Below, piece after piece: positions 50,410-59,590 of a DNA stretch of 64,000 nt. The translations under genes were made by a program, and so were the position numbers. The stretch lies in the NCBI RefSeq assembly GCF_037201975.1, contig NZ_CP147520.1, forward strand, positions 1,054,001-1,118,000, in the 5' to 3' direction. This DNA is from Streptomyces sp. TG1A-60. GTDB lineage: Bacteria > Actinomycetota > Actinomycetes > Streptomycetales > Streptomycetaceae. Position 1 is the first letter of the stretch; each line of letters begins with the position of its first letter. The notes beneath the pieces were generated by a model, which ran no database searches, was not told the DNA's origin, and saw only the letters and a program-made list of their open reading frames with translations.

Positions 50410-52257
50410 TCAGGGCGCGATGGCGTGCTCCACCATCAGCCGTCCGGCGGCCGTGATCGCCTCCGCGTCGATGCCCGCCTCGCGCAGCTGCTCCTCGGGA
50501 GAGGCCGAGCCCGGCATCGTACGGACGGCCAGGCGCACCAGGCGGGGCACCGGGCGGCCGTCGAGGAAGGCGTCGAGGACCGCGTCGCCGAGGCCGCCCT
50601 CCTCGTGGTGGTCCTCGACGGTGAGGATGCAGCCGGTGCGTTCGGCGGCCTCGCGCAGCGTGGCGCGGTCGACGGGCTTGACCGAGTAGAGGTCGATCAC
50701 CCGGACCTGGATGCCCTCGGCGTCCAGCGCCTCGGCGGCCTTCAGTGCCTCGTGGACCGTGACCCCGGCCGCGACGACCGTCAGCCGGTCGGTGTCCGAG
50801 GCGCGCAGCACCTTGCTGCCGCCGATCGGGAACTCCTCGGTCGGGCTGTAGAGGACCGGCGACCCGCCCCTGGAGGTGCGCAGATAGCGGATGCCGTCGA
50901 GGCCGGCCATCGTGCCGACCAGCTTGGCGGTCTGGTTGGCGTCGCACGGGTACAGCACGGTCGAGCCGTGCACCGCGCGCATCATCGCCAGGTCCTCCAC
51001 GCCCATCTGCGAGGGCCCGTCCTGGCCGATGGCGACACCGGCGTGCGAGCCGACGAGGTTGATGCCGGACCCGCTGATCGACGCCATACGGATGAAGTCG
51101 TGGGCGCGGGTGAGGAACGCCGCGAACGTGGAGACGTACGGCACCCAGTCGCGGGCCGCGAGCCCCACGGAGGCGGCCACCAGCTGCTGTTCGGCGATGT
51201 AGCACTCGAAGAAGCGGTCGGGGTGCTCCTTGGCGAAGAACTCGGCCCGTGTGGAGTCGCTGACCTCGCCGTCAAGGGCGACGACGTCACCGCGCGCGGT
51301 GCCGAGCGCGGCGAGCGCCTGCCCGTAGGCGTTGCGGGTGGCGACCTCGTCGCCGATCTCGTAGCGCGGCAGTTCCAGGTGTCCGGTCCGCACGGCGTGC
51401 AGCATCCGGGCGGCGGGCGGCTGCCGCACCTCGACCCGGAGGTCGCGCACCCCGCCGAGTTCGGCGATCGCCTCGTCGGCGTCCTTCAGCGGCTTGCCGT
51501 GCAGGCCCTCGCGGTCCTGGACGGCCTCGACGCCCTTGCCCTTGAGGGTGCGGGCGAGGATCACGGTGGGCTGGCCCTTGGTGGACTCGGCCTCGCCGTA
51601 GGCGCGGTCGACGGCGTCCACGTCGTGCCCGTCGACCTCGATCGTGTGCCAGCCGAAGGCCGCGAAGCGGCGGGCGTAGGCGTCCAGGTCATGTCCGTGC
51701 CGGGTGGGTCCGCGCTGGCCGAGCCGGTTGACGTCGACGATCGCGGTGAGGTTGTCCAGATGCTCGTACGCGGCGTGCTCGGCGGCCTCCCACACGGAGC
51801 CCTCGGCGAGTTCGCTGTCCCCGCACAGCACCCACACCCGGTAGCCGGTACGGTCCAGCCGCTTTCCGGCCAGCGCGATACCGACGGCGACGGGCAGCCC
51901 CTGGCCGAGCGACCCGGTGGCCGTCTCCACCCACGGCAACCGCCGCGGCGTCGGGTGCCCTTCGAGCCGGCTGCCCTGCTTGCGGAACGTCATCAGCTCC
52001 GTCTCGCTGATCGCGCCGACCGCCTTGTACGCGGAGTACAGCAGCGGCGAGGCGTGCCCCTTGGACAGGACGAAGCGGTCGTTGCCGGGATGCCGGGGGC
52101 GGTCGAAGTCGTACCGCAGATGCCGGGCCATCAGTACCGACATCAGTTCGGCCGCCGACATCGACGACGTGGGGTGCCCGGAGCCTGCGGCGGCTGCGGC
52201 ACGCACACTGTCGACCCGCAGTTGCTGGGCCAGCTCGCTGAGTTGACGGGTGTTCAT
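50410..52257 (-). CDS. Transketolase
   Basis: The 615-aa enzyme carries all three transketolase domains on one chain. The TPP-binding motif is in VLCGDSELAEGSVWEA (about residue 145) through IVDVNRLGQRG, with SGHPTSSMSAAELM and LSKGHASPLLYSAYK in the N-terminal domain, and the pyrimidine-binding part with ECYIAEQQLVAASVGLA (about 370) and QDGPSQMGVEDLAMMRA. The length fits the shorter animal/archaeal-like type rather than the 660-aa TktA type. It moves two-carbon ketol units in the pentose phosphate pathway. ATG 52257 overlaps the NADH dehydrogenase stop by 4 nt, so the two are coupled, an unusual pairing. Confidence 0.92.
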   Translation of the reverse strand: MNTRQLSELAQQLRVDSVRAAAAAGSGHPTSSMSAAELMSVLMARHLRYDFDRPRHPGNDRFVLSKGHASPLLYSAYKAVGAISETELMTFRKQGSRLEGHPTPRRLPWVETATGSLGQGLPVAVGIALAGKRLDRTGYRVWVLCGDSELAEGSVWEAAEHAAYEHLDNLTAIVDVNRLGQRGPTRHGHDLDAYARRFAAFGWHTIEVDGHDVDAVDRAYGEAESTKGQPTVILARTLKGKGVEAVQDREGLHGKPLKDADEAIAELGGVRDLRVEVRQPPAARMLHAVRTGHLELPRYEIGDEVATRNAYGQALAALGTARGDVVALDGEVSDSTRAEFFAKEHPDRFFECYIAEQQLVAASVGLAARDWVPYVSTFAAFLTRAHDFIRMASISGSGINLVGSHAGVAIGQDGPSQMGVEDLAMMRAVHGSTVLYPCDANQTAKLVGTMAGLDGIRYLRTSRGGSPVLYSPTEEFPIGGSKVLRASDTDRLTVVAAGVTVHEALKAAEALDAEGIQVRVIDLYSVKPVDRATLREAAERTGCILTVEDHHEEGGLGDAVLDAFLDGRPVPRLVRLAVRTMPGSASPEEQLREAGIDAEAITAAGRLMVEHAIAP

Positions 52258-53783
52258 GAGTCTCCTTCCGAACCCTTGGCGGGCTTCTGCGGGTCCTGGG
52301 GCGACGGGGCCTCGGGCGGTTTCCGCGACTGGGGCGACGGCGGGGACGGTCGCCGCCGGTCCTCGGATGCGCCCGGCACCGCCGCCGGGCCCGGCTCGGC
52401 CGGTGCGTGCTGCTCACGGGCGGCTCCGGGGCGGTCCGCCGCCCCCTCCTCCTTCTCGGGTGCCCCCGGCGTCCCCGGTGCGCCCGGCGTCCGGGCGACC
52501 TCCGGGGACGCCGTGTCCAGGGGTACCGACCAGGACCGTACGAGGCCCAACTGGACGCCCTGGCGGGGCAGTACCGCGTCGAGGAGCCAGTCGGCGGCGA
52601 CGCGGACGCGGTTGCCGGGCATCGCGGCGAGGTGGTAGCCGCGGGTGACGGCTCCGGCGAAGGGGCCGGACAGCGGCACACCGAACGGGTTGGCGGCGGC
52701 CTGGACGCCGCCCAGGTCCACGACGAAGCCGAGGTCGCCGTGCCGGTAGGGCTTGGGCTCCCCCCGGCCGAGGGAGGCGGCGACGTTGTACCCGGCCGTC
52801 CTGCCCTGCCGCCAGGCGTGCTGCGCGGTCATCGGCGTGTACGCGCCGGGCTCGGTCAGGTCGGGCACGGCCGCCGCGTCCCCGCAGGCGAACACCTCGG
52901 GGCGGCCGGGCACCTGCAGTGTGGGCTCGACCAGCAGCCGGCCGCGTTCCATCGGCAGCCCGAGGGACTCGGCGAGCGGATCGGGGCGTACGCCCACACA
53001 CCACACCAGCGTGCGCGTGTCGACGAACTCCCCGTCGGTGAGCAGCACTCCGTCCGGCGTCGCCTCCTTCACGGAGGTCCCCATCCGCACGTCGACACCC
53101 CGCTGCCGCAGCACCCGGTCGGCGGTCCGCGACAGCTTCTCGTCCATCTCGGGCAGCACCCGCTCCGCGACGTCGAGCAGCATCCAGCGTGGCCGCATAC
53201 CCTCCCGCAACGGCTGCTTGCGCACCAGCTCGTCGGTGAACATCTGGCCGTGGGCGGCGACCTCGGTCCCGGTGTAGCCGGCGCCCACCACCACGAAGGT
53301 GCAGCGCGCGCCACAGCTCCTGGGGTCCTCGCCGCCGGCCGCCAGCTCCACCTGACGGGTCACGTGGTCCCTGAGGTACAGCGCCTCGGGCAGCCCGCGG
53401 AAGCCGTGGGCGTGCTCGGCGACGCCCGGGACGGGCAGCAGCTTGTTGACGCTGCCGGCGGCGAGCACCAGCCGGTCGTAGGTCAGCGTGCCGACACCGC
53501 CCTCGGGGTCCGTGTAGCGCACGGTCCGCGCGTCGAGGTCGATGTCGTCGGCCTCCCCGAGCACCAGGCGCACATGGGGCAGGGTGCCGGTGAGGGAGAC
53601 GGTGACGCGGCGTGGTTCCAGGATGCCGGCGGCGACCTGGGGCAGCAGGGGCAGGTAAAGGAAGTAGTCGGTCGGGTTGAGCAGGATGATGTCGGCCTTG
53701 TTCCGGGTCAGCCGCGCCAGGGTGCGGGCCGTCCGGTACCCGGCGAAGCCGGCACCGACGATCACGATGCGGGGTCGACTCAC
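52254..53783 (-). CDS. Type II NADH dehydrogenase (FAD-dependent)
   Basis: The 509-aa membrane-associated flavoprotein transfers electrons from NADH to quinone. The FAD motif is IVIVGAGFAGYRTARTL (residue 5 on), the NADH motif FVVVGAGYTGTEVA (about 170), and the C-terminal FAD contact is VFACGDAAAVPD (about 295). The last 85 residues are a Pro/Glu-rich low-complexity extension absent from classical NDH-2. GTG 53783 has GGGAGG 6 nt upstream; a frame to 53810 lacks one. It heads a two-gene operon with transketolase and is divergent from an F420-dependent enzyme gene. Confidence 0.9.
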   Translation of the reverse strand: MSRPRIVIVGAGFAGYRTARTLARLTRNKADIILLNPTDYFLYLPLLPQVAAGILEPRRVTVSLTGTLPHVRLVLGEADDIDLDARTVRYTDPEGGVGTLTYDRLVLAAGSVNKLLPVPGVAEHAHGFRGLPEALYLRDHVTRQVELAAGGEDPRSCGARCTFVVVGAGYTGTEVAAHGQMFTDELVRKQPLREGMRPRWMLLDVAERVLPEMDEKLSRTADRVLRQRGVDVRMGTSVKEATPDGVLLTDGEFVDTRTLVWCVGVRPDPLAESLGLPMERGRLLVEPTLQVPGRPEVFACGDAAAVPDLTEPGAYTPMTAQHAWRQGRTAGYNVAASLGRGEPKPYRHGDLGFVVDLGGVQAAANPFGVPLSGPFAGAVTRGYHLAAMPGNRVRVAADWLLDAVLPRQGVQLGLVRSWSVPLDTASPEVARTPGAPGTPGAPEKEEGAADRPGAAREQHAPAEPGPAAVPGASEDRRRPSPPSPQSRKPPEAPSPQDPQKPAKGSEGDS

Positions 53784-53915
53784 GGTTCGCCTCCCGGCGG
53801 GGTCGCGCATACGGAGTCCTCAGCGTCCTCGGACTTACGGGTCCGGTGACGTACGAGCCTTCCGCGTCCCCCTGGTCAGGGCGCCCAAACCGACAGGGCG
53901 CCGGAACGTCCGTGG

Positions 53916-53939
53916 GTTTCCCCTGTGACCTTCGGGTAC
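53916..53939 (+). promoter_or_regulatory. SigB-type promoter of LLM oxidoreductase gene
   Basis: GTTT (53916-53919), a 14-bp spacer and GGGTAC (53934-53939) match the SigB consensus closely. The predicted leader to ATG 53983 is about 37 nt. Confidence 0.75.
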
Positions 53940-53982
53940 TCGAACCCGCGACCCGACCCGCACCCCTCGCGGAGGTACACCC

Positions 53983-54936
53983 ATGCCCGAGTACGGCTAC
54001 TTCCTGGCGACCGAGGAGTTCGGTCCCGCGGAGCTGATCGAGCAGGCGAGGATGGCCGAGCAAGCCGGATTCGAATGCCTGTGGATCTCGGACCACTTCC
54101 ACCCGTGGAACGACGCCCAGGGCCAGAGCCCGTTCGTGTGGTCGGTGATCGGCGCACTCTCCGAGGCCGTCTCCCTGCCCATCGAGACGGCGGTGACCTG
54201 CCCGACCGTCCGGATCCACCCGGCGGTCGTGGCGCAGGCGGCGGCGACCAGCGCGGTGATGACCGGCGGCCGGTTCCGCCTCGGCATCGGCTCGGGTGAG
54301 GCGCTCAACGAGCATGTCCTCGGCACCCGTTGGCCGCCGGCGGACGTCCGTCTGGAGATGCTGGAGGAGTCCGTCCAGGTGATGCGGCGGCTGTTCACCG
54401 GTGAGGAGGTGACCCATCGCGGCCCGCACTACACGGTGGAGAACGCCCGCCTCTACACGATCCCCGACGAGCCCGTCCCCATCGACATCTCCGGCTTCGG
54501 CCCCAAGGCCACCGGGCTCGCCGCCCGCGTCGGCGACGGCTTCATCACCATGGGCCCCGACGAGGAGCTGGTGACCCAGTACCGCAAGGGCGGCGGGGGG
54601 TCCCATCTCGTCAGCGGCGGTACGAAGGTGTGCTGGGGCCCCGACCGCGACGCCGCCGTGCGTCTGGTCCGCAGCCTCTGGTCGAGCCAGCTCCTCCCCG
54701 GCGAGATGGGCCAGATCCTGCCCACCCCCAGCCACTTCGAGCAGTTGGAGCCACTGGTCACCGAGCAGATGGTCAGCGAGAACACGGTCTGCGGCGACGA
54801 CGTCGACGAACACGTGGCCGAACTGCGCGCCTTCGCCGAAGCCGGCTTCGACCGCGTCTACGTCAGCCAGATCGGCCCCGACCAGCGCGGCTTCTTCGAC
54901 TTCTACCGCACGAAGGTCCTGCCGCGACTCAAGTAG
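53983..54936 (+). CDS. F420-dependent LLM-class oxidoreductase
   Basis: The 317-aa TIM-barrel enzyme of the luciferase-like monooxygenase superfamily belongs to the group with F420-dependent glucose-6-phosphate dehydrogenase (TIGR03557-like). Motifs are CLWISDHFHPWNDAQGQSPF (the Asp-His active-site segment, about residue 33), TCPTVRIHPAVVAQAAAT, GIGSGEALNEHVLG (about 105) and ISGFGPKATGLAARVGDGF. It probably uses F420 for redox of an unknown substrate. ATG 53983 has GGAGG 8 nt upstream. A SigB-type promoter implies stress induction. The 273-bp gap downstream has no gene. Confidence 0.9.
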   Translation: MPEYGYFLATEEFGPAELIEQARMAEQAGFECLWISDHFHPWNDAQGQSPFVWSVIGALSEAVSLPIETAVTCPTVRIHPAVVAQAAATSAVMTGGRFRLGIGSGEALNEHVLGTRWPPADVRLEMLEESVQVMRRLFTGEEVTHRGPHYTVENARLYTIPDEPVPIDISGFGPKATGLAARVGDGFITMGPDEELVTQYRKGGGGSHLVSGGTKVCWGPDRDAAVRLVRSLWSSQLLPGEMGQILPTPSHFEQLEPLVTEQMVSENTVCGDDVDEHVAELRAFAEAGFDRVYVSQIGPDQRGFFDFYRTKVLPRLK

Positions 54937-55209
54937 GGAACCCAAGCAGGGCACCACCCTCACGACTCTCGGCCCGGATGGTGTCTTCTCCCCGTCATCC
55001 GGGCCGAGCGCGTGGCGCGACCCGGGCGCCCGGGGCCGCGAGGACCGCTGCGCCGTCCGGGGCGACGCCGCCCACCGGCCCGGTGATCCCCCGGAGCGCG
55101 TGACGGTGTGCCCGGGGTACCCGGGGCCGGCCTGCCCGCACACGATCCGGTCCGCTCGAACCGTCCGAAACGATCTCCCTCTCGGGCCGGCCCCAACTAC
55201 GCTCTCCCC

Positions 55210-55563
55210 ATGGAGATTCTCGGAACCACGCTCCGTATCTGCGTCGACGACCTGGAAGCCGCGGTCCCCTTCTACGAGAGACTCTCGGGCGGGCCGGCGA
55301 TGCGCTTCGAACGCGGCGGAGTACAGGTCGCCGCCGTCGGCTGCTTCCTGCTGATGAGCGGCCCGGAGTCCGAGCTGGAGGTCCTGCGCAAGGTCAGCGC
55401 GACCCTCGCGGTCGAGGACGTCGACGAGGCCAACCGTGTCCTCACCGCGTCCGGCGCCCACGTCCTGGCCGGCCCGATCCCCACCCCCGTCGGCCGCAAT
55501 CTCATCGCGGTCCACCCCGACGGCTCGGTCTACGAGTACGCGGACCGCCGGACGGCGGAATAG
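55210..55563 (+). CDS. VOC-superfamily (glyoxalase-fold) protein
   Basis: The protein has 117 aa, one VOC module of two beta-alpha-beta units: ILGTTLRICVDDLEAAVPFYERLSGG at the N-terminus and TLAVEDVDEANRVLTASGAHVL in the second half, ending LIAVHPDGSVYEYAD. The usual metal-binding His is not evident at the first position, so it may be a binding protein rather than an enzyme. ATG 55210 has no ribosome site; TACGCT lies 6 nt upstream, which suggests a leaderless transcript. Confidence 0.85.
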   Translation: MEILGTTLRICVDDLEAAVPFYERLSGGPAMRFERGGVQVAAVGCFLLMSGPESELEVLRKVSATLAVEDVDEANRVLTASGAHVLAGPIPTPVGRNLIAVHPDGSVYEYADRRTAE

Positions 55564-55705
55564 CACCCCGGTTCCGCAGCCACGTGCGACGGAGCCGTGC
55601 GCCCGGCGGCCGGGGGATCAGCCGGCGAAGGCGGACACCCCCCCGCGACCAGCCCGTACCGCCCGGATCCGGTCGGCAGGCCTGTGGCCGTGCGGGACGC
55701 GGGCG

Positions 55706-56260
55706 TCAGCGGGGGCGGGAACGGGTCATCTCGGTGGTGAGCGCCCACCTCTGGTGGTCCCGCCAGGCCCCGTCGACGAACAGGAAGTCCGGCGAGAACC
55801 CCTCCAGCCGGAACCCGCACCGCCGGGCGAGCGCGATGGAAGCGGCGTTACCGGGCTGCACATTGATCTCCAGCCGGTGCAGCCCCATGACATCGAACGC
55901 GTACTCGACGACGAGTCCGAGCCCCTCCCCCATCAGCCCCCGCCCGGCGGCGTGCGCGAAGGCCCCGTATCCGAGGGCGCCGCACCGGAAGCCGCCCTCC
56001 ACGATGTTGTTGATGTTGACGAACCCGGCGATCCCCCCGCCGTCCCGCTCGCACACCAGGAACCCGGCCTTCGTCGGGTCCTCGATGAGCAGCCCCGCGT
56101 ACGCGGCGTACGCGCCGGGGGTGGTCGGCGGGAACAGCCACGGCTGGTGCAGGACCTTGCTCTCCCGCGCCCGCGCGGTGAACTCGAAGCCGTCGTCGGT
56201 GGTGAAGTGCCGTATCCCCACGCGGGGGCCTTCAGCGAGGTAACGAACGTTCTCGGACAC
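55706..56260 (-). CDS. GNAT-family N-acetyltransferase (RimJ/RimL type)
   Basis: The 184-aa protein follows the RimJ/L-like GNAT pattern: IRHFTTDDGFEFTARARESK, GGGIAGFVNINNIVEGGF (motif D/A region), the acetyl-CoA loop GRGLMGEGLGLVVEYAFD (about residue 110) and LHRLEINVQPGNAASIALARRCGFRLEG. It acetylates an unknown amine, possibly a ribosomal protein or small molecule. GTG 56260 has no ribosome site; TATCGT lies 6 nt upstream on the minus strand, so a leaderless transcript is possible. It follows the LapA-like gene by 25 bp. Confidence 0.88.
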   Translation of the reverse strand: MSENVRYLAEGPRVGIRHFTTDDGFEFTARARESKVLHQPWLFPPTTPGAYAAYAGLLIEDPTKAGFLVCERDGGGIAGFVNINNIVEGGFRCGALGYGAFAHAAGRGLMGEGLGLVVEYAFDVMGLHRLEINVQPGNAASIALARRCGFRLEGFSPDFLFVDGAWRDHQRWALTTEMTRSRPR

Positions 56261-56285
56261 CTCGCCACGATACGTCGGCGCAGGC

Positions 56286-56534
56286 TCACCCGCGCCGTCT
56301 CAGGAGGTACGCCCCGCACAGCGCCCCGATCAGTCCGGTTCCCAGCAATGCCATCCACAGCGGCATGGTGACCTCGGGGATCAGCAGCCGGATCTCGGTG
56401 CTCCGGGTGTTCTGGAAGACGAAGACGAGAGCCAGCACGGCGAGGACGCCCACGATGACCCTGCCGGGCGTCAGCAGGTCGCCCCACCGCCGGCGCCCGT
56501 GCTTCCCGGCACGCTTCGATGTCTTCGGGCTCAT
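56286..56534 (-). CDS. LapA-family small membrane protein
   Basis: The protein has 82 aa. A basic start (KTSKRAGKHGRRRWGD) is followed by two transmembrane helices, VIVGVLAVLALVFVFQNTRSTEIR and MPLWMALLGTGLIGALCGAYLL, with the FQN motif typical of LapA/YciS (DUF1049-like) proteins that help assemble envelope complexes. ATG 56534 has GGAG close upstream. It lies 75 bp after the peptidase operon in the same direction and could be its tail. Confidence 0.83.
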   Translation of the reverse strand: MSPKTSKRAGKHGRRRWGDLLTPGRVIVGVLAVLALVFVFQNTRSTEIRLLIPEVTMPLWMALLGTGLIGALCGAYLLRRRG

Positions 56535-56609
56535 GTCTCCAGGATGACGCGCGCGAGCCGGACGCGCCCGGTGGGACCTCCCCGGGACCTCTCACGGACT
56601 CGCCCGCTG

Positions 56610-57584
56610 TCAGGTCAGCGCCGGCTCGTCCAGCGTCAGCGTCCCCGCTTCCGTGTCCAGCTCCGCCGTCACCCCGAACGGGACGGTCAGCGCGCCTTCG
56701 CCGTGTCCGAAGCCGAACTCCTCCAGCATCGGCACACCGAGGCCGCCGAGCCGGTCGAGGAGCAGCGCCCGCACCTTCTCGTACGGCTCGCACCCCGTCC
56801 AGGAGCCGAGGAGGACGCCGGCGACGCCGTCGAGCCAGCCGGCGCGGAGGAGCTGGGTGAGGTAGCGGTCGAGGCGGTAGGTCTCCTCGCCGACATCCTC
56901 CAGGCAGAGGAGGGCTCCTCGGGCGGAGGGGCGGGCGTGGGGGTTGCCGAGTTCGGCGGCGAGAAGGCAGAGACAGCCGCCGAGGAGGACACCCCGGGCG
57001 CGGCCGGGTACGAGGGCGGCGCTCCCTTCGGCGGCCCGGATCGTGCGTACCGTCTCCGGGGCGAAGAGGGTCGCCCGCAGGTGCTCCTGGGCTCGTGCGT
57101 TCTTGATGAAGTCGACGCCCGCCGCCATGGGGCCGTGCAGGGTGACCAGTCCGGCGCGGGTGGCGAACGCCTCGTGCAGGGCGGTGATGTCGCTGAACCC
57201 GACGAGCGGCTTCGGGTCCGCCGCCCTGATCGCGTCCCAGTCGAGCAGGCCGGCCATCCGCTGTACGCCGTAGCCGCCTCGGGCACAGAGCACGGCGGAC
57301 ACGGACGGGTCGCACCAGGCGGCCTGGAAGTCGGCGGCACGGTCGGCGTCCGAGCCCGCGAGGTAGTCGAACCCGGGGTGCCGGTCGAGGGTGTGCGGTG
57401 CGACGACGGGGTCGAGGTCCCAGCCGCGCAGGATGTCGAGCCCGGCGCTGAGCCGTTCCTCGGAGACCGGCCCGCTGGGGGCGACGACGGCCACACGGGC
57501 GCCGGGGGCGAGGCGGGCGGGCCGGGTCAGCGGCGGGACGGGGCGGGCCCGGCCGGTGGGACCGGGCGGGACGGGCGGTGTCAC
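56610..57584 (-). CDS. S66-family peptidase (LD-carboxypeptidase/MccF type)
   Basis: The protein has 324 aa. The nucleophile Ser is in PLVGFSDITALHEAF (about residue 118). Supporting segments are VAVVAPSGPVSEERL, VLCARGGYGVQRM and the C-terminal GVLLGSWTGCEPYEKV and EFGFGHGEGALTVPFG, which hold the catalytic Glu and His region. S66 enzymes are cytosolic LD-carboxypeptidases that trim the terminal D-Ala of muropeptides, or MccF-type hydrolases. GTG 57584 overlaps the S9 gene stop by 4 nt, placing it last in a four-gene peptidase operon. The first 25 residues are Pro-rich and divergent. Confidence 0.9.
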   Translation of the reverse strand: MTPPVPPGPTGRARPVPPLTRPARLAPGARVAVVAPSGPVSEERLSAGLDILRGWDLDPVVAPHTLDRHPGFDYLAGSDADRAADFQAAWCDPSVSAVLCARGGYGVQRMAGLLDWDAIRAADPKPLVGFSDITALHEAFATRAGLVTLHGPMAAGVDFIKNARAQEHLRATLFAPETVRTIRAAEGSAALVPGRARGVLLGGCLCLLAAELGNPHARPSARGALLCLEDVGEETYRLDRYLTQLLRAGWLDGVAGVLLGSWTGCEPYEKVRALLLDRLGGLGVPMLEEFGFGHGEGALTVPFGVTAELDTEAGTLTLDEPALT

Positions 57585-59551
57585 TTGGCGAGCTCCAGAG
57601 TAGGGATTCCGGGAGGATTCAAACCGAAGACCTGCGCGTACAGCGAGAGCTCCGCCTCCAGGACCCGCACCATCGTCTCCGCCCGCCGGAACCCGTGCCC
57701 CTCCCCCTCGAACGTGATGTAGGCGTGCGGCACCCCCCGCCCCTCCAGCCGGGCCAGGAACCGCTCGCACTGCGCGGGCGGGCAGATCACGTCGTCGAGG
57801 CCCTGGAGCAGCAGAAAGGGCGCGCCGATCCGGTCGGCGTGCTCGGTGGGCGACCGCTCCACGTACCGCATCGGTTCCTCGGCCGGCGGCCCGACCAGGC
57901 TGTCCAGATACCGGGACTCGAAGTCGTGGGTGTCCCCCGACCCCCAGTTCGTGAGGTCGAGGACGGGATACAGGATGGTTCCGCAGGCGTAGACGTCGGT
58001 CGTGGTGAGGGAGACGGCGGCGGTCCAGCCGCCGGCGCTGCCGCCCCGGACGGCGAGCCTGGTGCGGTCGGCGGTGCCCTCGTCGGCGAGGGCGAGCGCG
58101 ACGGCCGCGCAGTCCTCGACGTCGACGACGCCCCACTGCTCGCGCAGCCGGTTGCGGTACTCCCGCCCGTATCCGGTGGACCCTCCGTAGTTGACCTCGG
58201 CGACGCCGATGCCCCGCGAGGTGAAGTAGGCGATCGCCAGGTCGAGGGCCAGGGGCGCGCGGCTGGTGGGTCCGCCATGCGCCCAGACGACGTACGGCGG
58301 CAGCTCGGTGCCGGGGGCGACGCAGCCGGGGTGGTGCGGCGGGTGGACGTGCGCGTGGATCTCGCGTCCGGCGGGGCCGAGGAAGGTGCGGATCTGGGGT
58401 TCGGGATAGTAGGCGGGGTCCACGGGGTCGTCGTGCGCGGCCCCGATCACGCGGGCGTGGCCGGTGCCGGCGTCCAGTTCGACCACCTCGTAGGCGATGC
58501 GGGGGCCGGCGCCGATGACGATGACGCGACTGCCGTGGACGGCGAGCGACGGGGCGAACTCGGTCCAGGGTCCGTCCGTGTCGACGACCTGGCCGGTCGC
58601 GGTGTCGAGGATTCCGAGCGCGGTGGCGCCCCGCCCGTGCACCACGGCTACGAGCCCGCCCTCCAACAGAGCGAACCAGCGCGAGCCGACCTGCCACAGC
58701 GGGCCGCCGAACTCCTCCTCCCGGGCGCAGAGAGGCGTCCGGTGACCGCGGTCGACGTCGAGGCGGTACAGGTTCCAGTAGCCGGTGGTGTCGCCGGCGT
58801 ACACGAGGGTCCCGTCGGCGGACCACTCGGCCTGGGCGACGGACTCGTCCGGGCCGCCGCCGACGGTCCGGGGCTCGCCCAGCAGGCCGTCCTCGCTCAC
58901 GTCGGCGACGAGCAGCGCGGTGCCGTCCCAGGGCATGCGCGGGTGGTCCCAGGCGAGCCAGGCGGCACGGCGGCCGTCGGGCGAGAGACGGGGGCCGGTG
59001 ACGAACCGGTGGCTGTCGTCGGTGAGTTCACGTACGGCGTCCCGGTCCTCTGCGGCCGAGCCGTCCAGCGGCACCGCCGCGACGACCCGCCGCACATCGG
59101 CGGGCCCGTCCCCGGTGAACTCCTCCAGGACGCACCACACCTCGTTCCGCTCGGGGTGCGGTCGCGGGTCCACCCAGCGCAGTCCTCCGCCCAGCGACGA
59201 CACCGGGGTGAGCGGGCGGGGATCGCCGCCCGGCTCGTACCGGTAGAGGCGCTGGTCGGCGTGGTTCACGAAGACCACGAGGGGGCCGTCGGCCCGCATG
59301 ACGCCGGCCCACGGCTGACCGCCGTACTCCATGACCCGGCTGCGCACGTTCCACGGCGCCGGCAGCACCGGCTCCTCCGCACCGTCGGCCGTGCGCCGCA
59401 CCAGGGTGCGCCGGCCGCCCTCGGTGGGCCGGGGCTCGGTCCACCACGCCTCGTCGCCGACGAAGCCCACGAACTCGGGATGCCCGTCGTGCGCGGCGGC
59501 GAGCGCCGCGTCGATCGGCGAGGGCCACTCCCCGTATGCCAGGGTCCGCAC
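57581..59551 (-). CDS. S9-family (prolyl oligopeptidase-type) peptidase
   Basis: The protein is about 656 aa. An N-terminal beta-propeller (residues 30-370) covers an alpha/beta-hydrolase domain. The nucleophile elbow is VRGGSAGGWT (Ser about 500), the Asp is in LLQGLDDVICP, and the His is in FEGEGHGFRR. These enzymes cleave short peptides, often after Pro or as acylaminoacyl or dipeptidyl peptidases. The start is uncertain: GTG 59551 has GAGGG 5 nt upstream and gives VRTLAYGEWPSPIDA; ATG 59563 is too close to its ribosome site and ATG 59587 has none. It sits third in the peptidase operon. Confidence 0.9.
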   Translation of the reverse strand: MRTLAYGEWPSPIDAALAAAHDGHPEFVGFVGDEAWWTEPRPTEGGRRTLVRRTADGAEEPVLPAPWNVRSRVMEYGGQPWAGVMRADGPLVVFVNHADQRLYRYEPGGDPRPLTPVSSLGGGLRWVDPRPHPERNEVWCVLEEFTGDGPADVRRVVAAVPLDGSAAEDRDAVRELTDDSHRFVTGPRLSPDGRRAAWLAWDHPRMPWDGTALLVADVSEDGLLGEPRTVGGGPDESVAQAEWSADGTLVYAGDTTGYWNLYRLDVDRGHRTPLCAREEEFGGPLWQVGSRWFALLEGGLVAVVHGRGATALGILDTATGQVVDTDGPWTEFAPSLAVHGSRVIVIGAGPRIAYEVVELDAGTGHARVIGAAHDDPVDPAYYPEPQIRTFLGPAGREIHAHVHPPHHPGCVAPGTELPPYVVWAHGGPTSRAPLALDLAIAYFTSRGIGVAEVNYGGSTGYGREYRNRLREQWGVVDVEDCAAVALALADEGTADRTRLAVRGGSAGGWTAAVSLTTTDVYACGTILYPVLDLTNWGSGDTHDFESRYLDSLVGPPAEEPMRYVERSPTEHADRIGAPFLLLQGLDDVICPPAQCERFLARLEGRGVPHAYITFEGEGHGFRRAETMVRVLEAELSLYAQVFGLNPPGIPTLELAK

Positions 59552-59590
59552 CTTGTCCCTCATTTCCCTTCGTGCCCGCAGTCGCATGTC

